Source: Oceanicaulis sp052055585
GTDB taxonomy: Bacteria > Pseudomonadota > Alphaproteobacteria > Caulobacterales > Maricaulaceae
DNA: 64,000 nt
Assembly: GCF_052055585.1 (NCBI RefSeq)
Contig: NZ_CP170485.1
Span: 62,001 to 126,000 of the forward strand
Direction: 5' to 3'
Under the pieces are notes generated by a model. The model was given only the letters and a program-made list of their open reading frames with translations. It ran no database searches and had not been told where the DNA came from. Shown here in pieces: positions 19,988 through 27,892 of this stretch; the stretch's first letter is position 1; every line of letters begins with the position of its first letter. The translations under genes were made by a program, and so were the position numbers.

Positions 19988-20742
19988 AACCAGCCCGCCT
20001 CCCGTAGCGCGGGGTAATAGGTGCGGCTGACCGGAGCCTCTACGCCGTCCTTGAGGATCAGGACGCCCCGGCCATCACCCTTGCGTATTTCGGCGACCGC
20101 GCTTTTCGCCACCCACCAGGACCGATGGGTGCGCGCGCCTTCCAACGCGTCACAGGCCGCGACCGCATCAGACAGGCGCATCAGGATCAGGGCCTCGCCG
20201 CGTTCGGTGCGCACGCGCAGATAATGATCCTCGGCGCTCATCGACCAGAGCTCCGCGGTCCGCAGCCCGACGGGCAGTTTCTCGAGCAGAGCCGAGCTCG
20301 GCTGCGCATTGAGGCCGTTCTCTTCGGTTCCGGCGCGCGCGCCGCTCAGCTTGTCCACCACATAGACGACGGCGGTGGCGAAGCTTGAGATGAACAGCAC
20401 CAGAAAATAGGTCAGGGCCAGATCACCGGCGCTGATCTTCAGGGAGAACCCGGCGTTCACAAAGGCGACGCCGAAGGTGACGGGGATGGAGACGCCGGCC
20501 GCTGTGAGTGCGTAGATGCTCCATTCCGGCGCCTGGGGCAGCAAGCGCGGCAGATTATGGCCCAGCGAGAAGCCGACGGCTCCGCCCAGGGCGATAAAGC
20601 CGGTCCAGTAAACCCACACCCAGGGCCAGCCCAGGGCATCCGAACCGAACGGGCTCATGATGGCCAGGAAGGTTCCAAGTCCCAGCACCATCAGCGCCGG
20701 TTGCACAAGGGCGCGCAGGGTTGTCCTGACCCGGTCTTGCAT
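19984..20742 (-). CDS. membrane-bound LytTR-domain regulator
   Basis: This 252-aa protein has four hydrophobic helices in the first 140 residues and a C-terminal LytTR DNA-binding domain (about 155-250: WSMSAEDHYLRVRTERGEALILMR and a terminal RTYYPALREAGW). Such membrane-tethered LytTR regulators read a membrane or quorum-type signal and bind direct repeats. Several alphaproteobacteria have them near the genes they control; the divergent DUF2141 gene at 20912 is the obvious candidate target. No receiver domain is present. Confidence 0.85.
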   Translation of the reverse strand: MQDRVRTTLRALVQPALMVLGLGTFLAIMSPFGSDALGWPWVWVYWTGFIALGGAVGFSLGHNLPRLLPQAPEWSIYALTAAGVSIPVTFGVAFVNAGFSLKISAGDLALTYFLVLFISSFATAVVYVVDKLSGARAGTEENGLNAQPSSALLEKLPVGLRTAELWSMSAEDHYLRVRTERGEALILMRLSDAVAACDALEGARTHRSWWVAKSAVAEIRKGDGRGVLILKDGVEAPVSRTYYPALREAGWF

Positions 20743-20911
20743 GACTGATGCGCTTACCCCCGTTCGCGAAGCGTGAACGGCAGGTTGGCTTCAACTCGCG
20801 AAGAGGTCCAGTCCGCTCGCGCAGAACCGTTTCCCGTTCCCGTTCGCCGCAGGCAGCACTGTGGGGCGACCCGCAGCGCCGTGCTGCGGTCAGATCGTGA
20901 AAGGACGGGAC

Positions 20912-21394
20912 ATGAACCACAAGACGATGAAAACCGCGGCCCTTGCGAGCGCAGCCTTGTTTGCGCTCCACTTCGCACCCTCAGCCCATGCGCAAGCGAT
21001 GCCCGAAACCGCGCCGGACCTTGCGACGCTCTCCTTGGTGATTGACGGTCTGACGTCGCAAACCGGCCGGGTCTGGGTGGGCGTCTATGACAGCGCGGAC
21101 GCCTGGAACGGGCAGGACGAGCTCCGCTCCGCCTGGGTCGAGATTGCCGAAGGTCAGGCCCGGCTCCAGCTTGAGGAGCTGCCAGCCGGTCCGGTCGGGA
21201 TTCAGGTGTTTCATGACGCTAACGGCAATAACGACTTCGACACCAATTTTGTTGGCATCCCGCGCGAGCGCTATGGCTTCTCCAACAATCCCCGCCCGCG
21301 CTTCCGGGGCGCGAACTGGGAGGAAGCGGCGTTCACTCTGGCCCCGGGCGAGACCCGTGACATGGCCATCACCCTGCAAGGAGCCCGGGGATGA
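20912..21394 (+). CDS. DUF2141 exported protein
   Basis: This 160-aa protein has a signal peptide (to about AHA-Q). The DUF2141 hallmarks are present: RVWVGVYDSADAWN, GPVGIQVFHDANGNNDFDTN and the GIPRERYGFSNN loop. It is probably a periplasmic or outer-membrane-associated beta-sandwich of unknown role. The start at 20912 has aagga upstream. It is translationally coupled (ATGA) to the DUF2306-like gene and divergent from the LytTR regulator. Confidence 0.88.
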   Translation: MNHKTMKTAALASAALFALHFAPSAHAQAMPETAPDLATLSLVIDGLTSQTGRVWVGVYDSADAWNGQDELRSAWVEIAEGQARLQLEELPAGPVGIQVFHDANGNNDFDTNFVGIPRERYGFSNNPRPRFRGANWEEAAFTLAPGETRDMAITLQGARG

Positions 21395-21783
21395 ATATCG
21401 ACGCCTTCCTGACCGCGCCGCTGCACATCCAGATCCATGCGCTCGCCGCCATGGGGGCGCTGGGGCTCGGCGTGGTCCAGTTCTCCGCGCCCAAGGGCAC
21501 GATCCCGCACCGCGCGCTCGGCTATGTCTGGGTGGGTTTGATGCTGACGGTGGCGGGCACCGCCTATTTCATTCGCGAGACCAATAGCGGTTTCAGCCTG
21601 CTGCACCTTCTGATCCCGGTAACCGTGATCGGGGTGGTCTTTCTGACCCTTCATGCGCGTCGGGGAAATGTGGCGCGTCACCGAACGACTGCGCTGGTGC
21701 TGATGATCGCCGCTCTGGGCATTCCGGGCGCGGCGACCTTGATCCCCGGCCGGCTCATGCATGTGGTGGTGTTTGGCGGCTAG
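21391..21783 (+). CDS. DUF2306-like membrane protein
   Basis: This 130-aa integral membrane protein has four helices and conserved histidines (PLHIQIHALAA, GTIPHRALGYVW, ARHRTTALVLM). Such proteins resemble small haem- or quinone-binding membrane proteins, but no activity is established. It overlaps the stop of the DUF2141 gene by ATGA, so the two products are made together and may form an envelope pair. Confidence 0.75.
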   Translation: MNIDAFLTAPLHIQIHALAAMGALGLGVVQFSAPKGTIPHRALGYVWVGLMLTVAGTAYFIRETNSGFSLLHLLIPVTVIGVVFLTLHARRGNVARHRTTALVLMIAALGIPGAATLIPGRLMHVVVFGG

Positions 21784-21878
21784 GTCGGGCGGCGTGTCAT
21801 TGACCTGACGCAGGTCCGCGCTACACCTGCCCTGACCGCACGCGCTGGGCCGCGGATTGCACCGGACAGGGGATAGAG

Positions 21879-23078
21879 ATGACGTCAACCTGGATGAAAC
21901 TCACGCTGGGCGCTGGCCTGTTCGCGCTTGCCGCCTGCTCCGAGCCGGTGCCTGCTGACGCCACCGAGCCGGTGATCGCGCCCAGCCTCGTGGCTTCAGG
22001 TGCGCCGCGGACCCCGGTCGAGGCGCTGGCGCCGTATTACGCCCAGCTTGAGTATGTCGCCCCGGTCGCTCCAGAAGGTCCGGCCCTGCCGGGAACGGAT
22101 GCGGTGCTCACCTCGATCGCGTTCGGATCGTGCAACACCGCGCAGCGCGAAATCCCCATTCTCGCGACCATCGCGGCGGAATCCCATGACCTGTTCATGT
22201 ATGTGGGCGACAATGTCTATGGCGATGCGCGCTCCTATAACGCCGACCTGCCCGAGCTGCGCGAGAATTACGCGGCGCTCGCCGCACGTCCCGAATTTCG
22301 CCTGCTGCGGTCGGCCCTGCCCATGCTGGCGACCTGGGATGACCATGATTACGGCATGAATGATCTGGGGCGGGATTTCCCGTTCAAAGGCTTTTCCGAG
22401 CAGCTCTTTCTCGATTTCTGGCGCGCGCCCGAGGATGATGCGCGTCGCCAGCGTGAAGGCATTTACGACGCGCAGGTCTTTGGCCCCGAGGGGCGGCGCG
22501 TGCAGATCATCATGCTCGACACCCGCTATTTCCGCTCTGACCTGACCCCCACGGACGAGCAGGGTGCAGCCGGACGCGAGCGCTACATCCCCAGCACCAA
22601 TCCCGATCAGGACATGCTGGGCGCGGCGCAATGGGCCTGGCTGGCCGATCAGCTGGCGGAGCCGGCCGATCTGCGTCTGATCGTGTCTTCCATTCAGGTG
22701 CTGGCGGATGGCCATGGCTGGGAAGCCTGGCGGACCATGCCGCTGGAGCGTGACCGCCTGTTCCGCCTGATCAATGAGGCGGGTGCAGAAGGCGTGGTGT
22801 TCGTTTCCGGCGATCGTCACTCTGCAGGCCTTTATCGCCGTGATGATGTGGCGAGCTATCCGCTCTACGAGATCACCTCTTCGGCGCTGAACATGGCGAG
22901 CAACCGGGAGAACACCGAGGCCGGACCGAACCGTCTGGGGTCCATGTACAGCCCGGAGAATTACGGCGTTATCGGCATCGACTGGGATCAGGGCCGTCTG
23001 AATCTCGAGATCCGGGACATGGAGGGCGATGCGGTGCGTCGCGAAAGCATCAGCCTGTCCGCCATTGGCGCGCTCTGA
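21879..23078 (+). CDS. PhoD-like alkaline phosphatase/phosphodiesterase lipoprotein
   Basis: This 399-aa protein has a lipobox LAAC (C20) after a short signal, so it should be membrane-anchored in the periplasm. The metallophosphatase motifs are clear: IAFGSCN near 83, MYVGDNVYGD near 110, TWDDHDYGMND and the late VFVSGDRHSAG. The family (PhoD-like, binuclear metal) hydrolyses phosphodiesters or monoesters. The ribosome site is plausible (ggggatagag). No Pho-regulon gene is adjacent. Confidence 0.88.
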   Translation: MTSTWMKLTLGAGLFALAACSEPVPADATEPVIAPSLVASGAPRTPVEALAPYYAQLEYVAPVAPEGPALPGTDAVLTSIAFGSCNTAQREIPILATIAAESHDLFMYVGDNVYGDARSYNADLPELRENYAALAARPEFRLLRSALPMLATWDDHDYGMNDLGRDFPFKGFSEQLFLDFWRAPEDDARRQREGIYDAQVFGPEGRRVQIIMLDTRYFRSDLTPTDEQGAAGRERYIPSTNPDQDMLGAAQWAWLADQLAEPADLRLIVSSIQVLADGHGWEAWRTMPLERDRLFRLINEAGAEGVVFVSGDRHSAGLYRRDDVASYPLYEITSSALNMASNRENTEAGPNRLGSMYSPENYGVIGIDWDQGRLNLEIRDMEGDAVRRESISLSAIGAL

Positions 23079-23183
23079 CGCCGTGTCTCGCAGGTCACGC
23101 CTCGCAGGCGTCGTGCGCGCCGTTTCGTGCGCGTGATTGCCTGAAGGGGCAGCCTGCGGGCAGGATGGTTGCGGGGGGACGCC

Positions 23184-23726
23184 ATGAAGGACGCGAGTCA
23201 GTTTGAACGCCTGTTTCTGGGCGCGGGAGACGCCGCAGGGCCCGGCGCTGGCGCTGCGCCGCCGGTTCCGGTCGAAGCGTCATCGGCGGGGCCGCGCGCC
23301 AACCTGTTTGATGCGGTGCTGGGGCTTGCGGTTCGCGCCGTGCTGATCGTGCAGATGTGGAGCTGGTCGCGGGCGAACGCCGCGCTGGTGGATGATCCGC
23401 TCAGCTGGCGCTCCTGGGTGACGCCGACGGACGGCCTTGAGACGGCGGCCCGGATCTGGACCATGGGGCAGGTGGATGCGGGTTTCGCCGCTGTGCTGCT
23501 CCTGACTGCGGCTACGCTCGCCAGCCTCAGCCTGGCGGCGGGCGTCCTGACCCGCCTGACCGGCATCGCCATTCTTCTGGGCGCACTCTGGCATATTCTG
23601 TTCATTCTGCCGGAAGCCTTCACCTCGACGGTGGCGTATCTGGCGCTGGGGTTGTATCTCATCCTGCGCGGCGCCGGGCCGTTATCGCTGGACTGGGCGC
23701 TTGCACGTCTGGCGCGCCTGGCCTGA
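23184..23726 (+). CDS. DoxX-like integral membrane protein
   Basis: This 180-aa protein has an unstructured N-terminal ~40 residues rich in Gly, Ala and Pro, then four hydrophobic helices (LAVRAVLIVQMW, AAVLLLTAATLASL, GIAILLGALWHILFILP, VAYLALGLYLILRGAGPLSLD). The helix spacing and the final GAGPLSLD are typical of DoxX/SURF4-like proteins. ATG 23184 has ggggggac upstream; a TTG at 23169 would add five residues. The function is unknown. Confidence 0.7.
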   Translation: MKDASQFERLFLGAGDAAGPGAGAAPPVPVEASSAGPRANLFDAVLGLAVRAVLIVQMWSWSRANAALVDDPLSWRSWVTPTDGLETAARIWTMGQVDAGFAAVLLLTAATLASLSLAAGVLTRLTGIAILLGALWHILFILPEAFTSTVAYLALGLYLILRGAGPLSLDWALARLARLA

Positions 23727-23803
23727 CCGTACGGCTTGCCTTGCGCACGCCCACATGATGACCTTGACGCCTCTCGCGCCGACCCAGACTGCAAAGGCCG
23801 CCC

Positions 23804-25048
23804 ATGCTGATTTATCGCAATGTCGCCATGGTGATGGTCGCAACCCTGTTTCTGCAGGCCGCGATGGGCGCGCTCGGCGTGGCTCTGCCGCTGGCGATGA
23901 GCGGCGCGGGCTGGGGCCGTCCGGCCATCGGCGCCGTCATCGCCGCCTTTGGCGCCGGTTTCGCGCTCGGGGCCTGGCTGTCGCCGGGCATGATCCGCTC
24001 GGTGGGTCATATCCGGGCTTATGCGGGCTATGCGGGCGGTGCTGCGGCCCTGACCCTGATGTTGTCGCTGGGCGATCACTTCCTGTGGTGGCTGATCACC
24101 CGGTTCGGGTTTGGCATGTGCGCCGCCGGCCTGTTCGCGGTGGCGGAAAGCTGGATTGCGGACGCCACCCCCAGCGAGCGCCGGGGCGCCGTCATCTCGG
24201 TCTATCAGATCATCGGGCGCGCCGGCCTGATTGCAGGCCCCTTCCTGATTGCGCTGCCCGGTTTTGATGCGCGCGACGGCTTCATCATGGCGGGCGCCGC
24301 CATGGCGCTGGCGCTGACCCCGATCGTTTTCACCCGCCGCGCCCAGCCCAGCCTGCCCACCGGTGAGACTGTGCCGATCACGCGCCTGTTCTCAATCGCG
24401 CCCGCAGCGGCGGCGGCGGCGTTCACCGCCGGTCTGCTCAATTCAGGCGTGCTCGGCTTCATGCCGATCTGGGCAGGATCGCTGGATCCGCTGAACGCGG
24501 CGGGCGGCGCGGCGCTTCTGATGGCGGTGATCTATCTGGGCTCGATGGTGACCCAATGGCCCGCCGGGATGATCTCTGACCGCATGGACCGGCGTCTGGT
24601 GATCGCCGCCCTGTCGATCATGAGCGGCTGTTTTGCGCTGATCCTCGTGGTGATGCCGAACCCGGACCTGTTCATGGCGGCGGTGCTTGTTGGCTTCTGG
24701 GGCGCTGCCAGCCTGGCGTATTATTCCGTCGCTGTGGCGCATGCCGCAGACCGCTCGCGGGTGGAAGAACTGCCCGCCATCGCTTCGGGCATGCTTCTGG
24801 TCTGGGCCGCAGGCTCAACGCTGGGCCCGATCGTGGCCGGCGTCGCCTATTCGGGACCTCTGGGCCCGCGCGGCCTGTTTTTATTCGCAGCGATCGTGAG
24901 CTGCGTTCTGGCCGCGGGCATGCTGTGGCGTCGCCGCGCCCGCAAGCCGGTCAGCGAGGGTGAGCGCCAGCCCTTCGTCAACCTGCAGGCCACCTCCGCC
25001 GAGCTCGCCGAGATCGAAGCGCCCGAAGAGGAGCTCGACCGGGCATGA
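23804..25048 (+). CDS. MFS transporter (YcaD-like)
   Basis: This 414-aa protein has 12 hydrophobic helices in two halves. Characteristic features are the first-loop GAGFALGAWLSPGMIRSVGHIR, FGMCAAGLFAVAESWIADATP in helices 4-5, and the second-half loop GMISDRMDRRLV. The FAVAESWI segment is seen in the YcaD-type subgroup of putative exporters. The substrate is unknown. Its stop overlaps the next gene by ATGA. Confidence 0.88.
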   Translation: MLIYRNVAMVMVATLFLQAAMGALGVALPLAMSGAGWGRPAIGAVIAAFGAGFALGAWLSPGMIRSVGHIRAYAGYAGGAAALTLMLSLGDHFLWWLITRFGFGMCAAGLFAVAESWIADATPSERRGAVISVYQIIGRAGLIAGPFLIALPGFDARDGFIMAGAAMALALTPIVFTRRAQPSLPTGETVPITRLFSIAPAAAAAAFTAGLLNSGVLGFMPIWAGSLDPLNAAGGAALLMAVIYLGSMVTQWPAGMISDRMDRRLVIAALSIMSGCFALILVVMPNPDLFMAAVLVGFWGAASLAYYSVAVAHAADRSRVEELPAIASGMLLVWAAGSTLGPIVAGVAYSGPLGPRGLFLFAAIVSCVLAAGMLWRRRARKPVSEGERQPFVNLQATSAELAEIEAPEEELDRA

Positions 25049-25380
25049 TGATGGCGCTGGTCATCGCTTTGCCTGCGCTGGCCGGAGCGCTGGCGGCCTT
25101 CGCCCTGCGTCGCAAGCTGGCCTCGCTGGGCTTCATGACCTGGCTGGGCTGGATGATGATCGGCATGGGCGCCCCGGTGCTGCTGGGCCAGATCGTCGCG
25201 CTGGGGCTGACAGAGACGGCGGCGTCCCTTGCGGAAGGCTGTGAGCTGAACGGTCCGGACGCCTGCAGAAACGCCGGTCTTTTCCTCGTCTTGCCTCTGG
25301 CGGCGGGCCTTTGCGCGGGCCTGGGATGGGCCGCAGGTGCGTTGAGTGCGCGCTTCGCTAAGGCAAAAGACACGATCTAG
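25045..25380 (+). CDS. small membrane protein coupled to MFS gene
   Basis: This 111-aa protein has three hydrophobic helices and a short loop with two cysteines (EGCELNGPDACRNAG) that could form a periplasmic disulfide. It is not recognised. The 4-base ATGA overlap with the transporter gene suggests joint production, perhaps as an accessory subunit, but this is inference. Confidence 0.65.
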   Translation: MMMALVIALPALAGALAAFALRRKLASLGFMTWLGWMMIGMGAPVLLGQIVALGLTETAASLAEGCELNGPDACRNAGLFLVLPLAAGLCAGLGWAAGALSARFAKAKDTI

Positions 25381-25404
25381 GTCTAAAGATAGGGGAATGC
25401 CGCG

Positions 25405-25432
25405 TTGCGCCTGACCGCTCGGGTGCTATAAC
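25405..25432 (+). promoter_or_regulatory. candidate sigma70 promoter of sucCD
   Basis: TTGCGC (25405-25410) and TATAAC (25427-25432) are spaced by 16 bases, 73 bases upstream of sucC. The leader contains a hairpin (tgcggg 25451-25456 with cccgca 25466-25471). Called by eye only. Confidence 0.45.
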
Positions 25433-25504
25433 GCCGCCTGTCCGCCTAGGTGCGGGTGTTTCTCGCCCGCATCCCCCTCAGCTCTGTGCGAGAGATATTG
25501 CTCC

Positions 25505-26701
25505 ATGAACATTCACGAGCACCAGGCGAAAGCCCTGTTGAAATCCTACGGCGCTCCGGTCGCCGAAGGCATCGCCGTGTTTTCCGTCGAAGAGGCTTCC
25601 AAAGCCGCTGACCAGCTTCCCGGCCCGCTCTGGGTTGTGAAGTCCCAGATCCATGCCGGCGGCCGCGGCAAGGGCAAGTTCAAGGAACTGCCCGCTGACG
25701 CCAAGGGCGGCGTGCGCCTCGCTTTCACCAAGGAAGACGTTGCGAAAAACGCCAAGGAAATGCTCGGCAACACGCTGGTCACCCACCAGACCGGCCCTGA
25801 TGGCAAACAGGTCAACCGCCTGTACATCGAAGACGGCGCGGATATCGAATCCGAGCTGTATCTCTCCCTGCTGGTGAACCGCGAAACCGGCCAGGTGGCC
25901 TTCGTGGTCTCCACCGAAGGCGGCATGGATATCGAACAGGTGGCCGAAGAGACCCCTGAGAAGATCCTGACCGTGAACATCGACCCGACCACGGGCGTGA
26001 CCGGGGACGATGCGTCCAAGATCGCTGCAGCGCTGGAGCTTGAAGGTCAGGCGCGCGACGACATGCTGTCGCTGGCGCCGATCCTGTACAAGGCGTTCAC
26101 CGAGAAGGATATGAGCCTTCTGGAGATCAACCCGCTGATCGTGATGGAAAACGGTCGTCTGCGCGTTCTGGACGCCAAGGTGTCCTTTGACGGCAACGCC
26201 CTGTTCCGCCACGACGACATCCGCGAGCTGCGCGACCTCACCGAAGAAGACGAGAAAGAGATCGAGGCGTCCAAATACGACCTCGCCTATATCGCGCTCG
26301 ACGGTGACATTGGTTGCATGGTGAACGGTGCGGGCCTGGCCATGGCGACCATGGACATCATCAAGCTGTACGGCGCCGAACCGGCCAACTTCCTCGATGT
26401 GGGCGGCGGCGCTTCGAAAGAGAAAGTGACCGCAGCGTTCAAGATCATCACGGCCGATCCGAACGTCAAAGGCATCCTCGTGAACATCTTCGGCGGCATC
26501 ATGCGCTGCGACGTCATCGCCGAAGGCGTGGTTGCGGCAGTGAAGGAAGTCGGCCTGAAGGTTCCGCTGGTGGTGCGCCTTGAAGGCACCAATGTGGACC
26601 TGGGCAAGAAGATCCTCAACGAAAGTGGTCTCGACATCACCTCCGCTGACGATCTCGATGACGCCGCGAAGAAAATCACCGCTGCTGTGAAGAAGGCCTA
26701 A
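25505..26701 (+). CDS. sucC: succinyl-CoA synthetase beta subunit (ADP-forming)
   Basis: This 398-aa subunit binds succinate and nucleotide in the reversible conversion of succinyl-CoA to succinate in the TCA cycle. The N-terminal MNIHEHQAKALLKSYGAPV and the ATP-grasp segment VVKSQIHAGGRGKGKFK are diagnostic, as is the C-terminal LVNIFGGIMRCDVIAEG. Length and start match the family. It is first in a two-gene operon, 3 bases from sucD. Confidence 0.98.
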   Translation: MNIHEHQAKALLKSYGAPVAEGIAVFSVEEASKAADQLPGPLWVVKSQIHAGGRGKGKFKELPADAKGGVRLAFTKEDVAKNAKEMLGNTLVTHQTGPDGKQVNRLYIEDGADIESELYLSLLVNRETGQVAFVVSTEGGMDIEQVAEETPEKILTVNIDPTTGVTGDDASKIAAALELEGQARDDMLSLAPILYKAFTEKDMSLLEINPLIVMENGRLRVLDAKVSFDGNALFRHDDIRELRDLTEEDEKEIEASKYDLAYIALDGDIGCMVNGAGLAMATMDIIKLYGAEPANFLDVGGGASKEKVTAAFKIITADPNVKGILVNIFGGIMRCDVIAEGVVAAVKEVGLKVPLVVRLEGTNVDLGKKILNESGLDITSADDLDDAAKKITAAVKKA

Positions 26702-26704
26702 GCC

Positions 26705-27613
26705 ATGTCAGTTCTCGTCAACAAAGACACCAAAGTCATCGTTCAGGGCTTGACCGGCAAGACCGGCACCTTCCACACCGAACAGGCGCTGAACTATTAC
26801 GGCACCAAGATGGTCGCCGGCGTGCACCCCAAAAAGGGCGGCGAAAGCTGGACCTCGGGTCTGGACGGCTCCGCGACCCTGCCGATCTACGCCACTGTGG
26901 GCGACGCCAAGGAAGCCACCGGCGCCACCGCGTCCGTGATCTATGTGCCGCCGGCCGGCGCTGGCGCGGCCATCATCGAAGCCATTGATGCGGGCATCGA
27001 GCTGATCACCTGCATCACCGAAGGCATTCCGGTGATGGACATGGTCAAGGTGAAAGCCCGCCTCGAGAAGTCCAACTCGCGCCTTCTGGGCCCGAACTGC
27101 CCCGGCGTTCTGACGCCTGAAGAATGCAAGATCGGCATCATGCCGGGCTCCATCTTCAAGAAGGGCTCTGTCGGCGTCGTGTCGCGCTCTGGCACCCTGA
27201 CCTATGAAGCGGTGTTCCAGACCTCCAATGCGGGCCTGGGCCAGACCACGGCTGTCGGCATCGGCGGCGACCCGGTCAAGGGCACCGAGTTCATCGACGT
27301 GCTGGAGATGTTCCTGGCGGACGACGAAACCAAGTCGATCATCATGATCGGCGAGATCGGCGGCTCTGCTGAAGAAGACGCGGCCCAGTTCCTCAAGGAC
27401 GAAGCCAAGAAAGGCCGCAAGAAGCCGATGGTCGGCTTCATCGCGGGCCGCACCGCGCCTCCGGGCCGCACCATGGGCCATGCCGGCGCCATCGTGTCCG
27501 GCGGCAAGGGCGGTGCTGAAGACAAGATCGAGGCCATGAAGGCGGCGGGCATCGTCGTCTCCGACAGCCCGGCGCGTCTGGGCGACACCCTGGTCGAGGT
27601 CCTCAAGGGCTAG
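26705..27613 (+). CDS. sucD: succinyl-CoA synthetase alpha subunit
   Basis: This 302-aa subunit carries the phospho-histidine (H259 in RTMGHAGAIVSGGKG) and the CoA-binding Rossmann domain (VIVQGLTGKTGTFH at 11-24). With SucC it forms the TCA enzyme. It is followed 24 bases later by a strong terminator, which separates sucCD from sucA although the genes are in the common alphaproteobacterial order. Confidence 0.98.
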   Translation: MSVLVNKDTKVIVQGLTGKTGTFHTEQALNYYGTKMVAGVHPKKGGESWTSGLDGSATLPIYATVGDAKEATGATASVIYVPPAGAGAAIIEAIDAGIELITCITEGIPVMDMVKVKARLEKSNSRLLGPNCPGVLTPEECKIGIMPGSIFKKGSVGVVSRSGTLTYEAVFQTSNAGLGQTTAVGIGGDPVKGTEFIDVLEMFLADDETKSIIMIGEIGGSAEEDAAQFLKDEAKKGRKKPMVGFIAGRTAPPGRTMGHAGAIVSGGKGGAEDKIEAMKAAGIVVSDSPARLGDTLVEVLKG

Positions 27614-27637
27614 GACTTCGGTCGCTTGAAAAGACAG

Positions 27638-27670
27638 ACCCCCGCCTGGTGATCCGGGCGGGGGTTTTTC
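27638..27670 (+). terminator. Rho-independent terminator of sucCD
   Basis: A 9-bp perfect stem (acccccgcc 27638-27646 with ggcgggggt 27657-27665), extendable to 12 bp with one wobble pair, is followed by TTTTT. Confidence 0.9.
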
Positions 27671-27695
27671 TTGGCCCCTAGCCGAAAGTCGCATC

Positions 27696-27781
27696 CATGC
27701 ACCCGATTGACGGGTGTATGGGGACGTCTGAACCCCGTAGAAGTCCGGATTGCAGTAAAATCGGCGCGCTTTTACCGATTT
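27696..27781 (+). promoter_or_regulatory. sucA upstream region with inverted repeats
   Basis: Between the sucCD terminator and sucA lie two dyads. One is 27696-27705/27711-27720 (catgcacccg and its near-perfect complement, 9 of 10). The other is a pair of mutually exclusive hairpins: gtaaaa 27755-27760 with ttttac 27770-27775, or aaatcgg 27758-27764 with ccgattt 27775-27781. They may be operators or a leader switch; no known riboswitch is recognised. Confidence 0.4.
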
Positions 27782-27892
27782 GCGGCGCTTCGGTCTTCTA
27801 TTTCTTAACTAACAGGCATAAATGTCGGGTCAAACCATATGCGCGCGTCCGAGAGGGTGCGTGTTCCCCTTAGATGCCGATTGAATGGCGCC

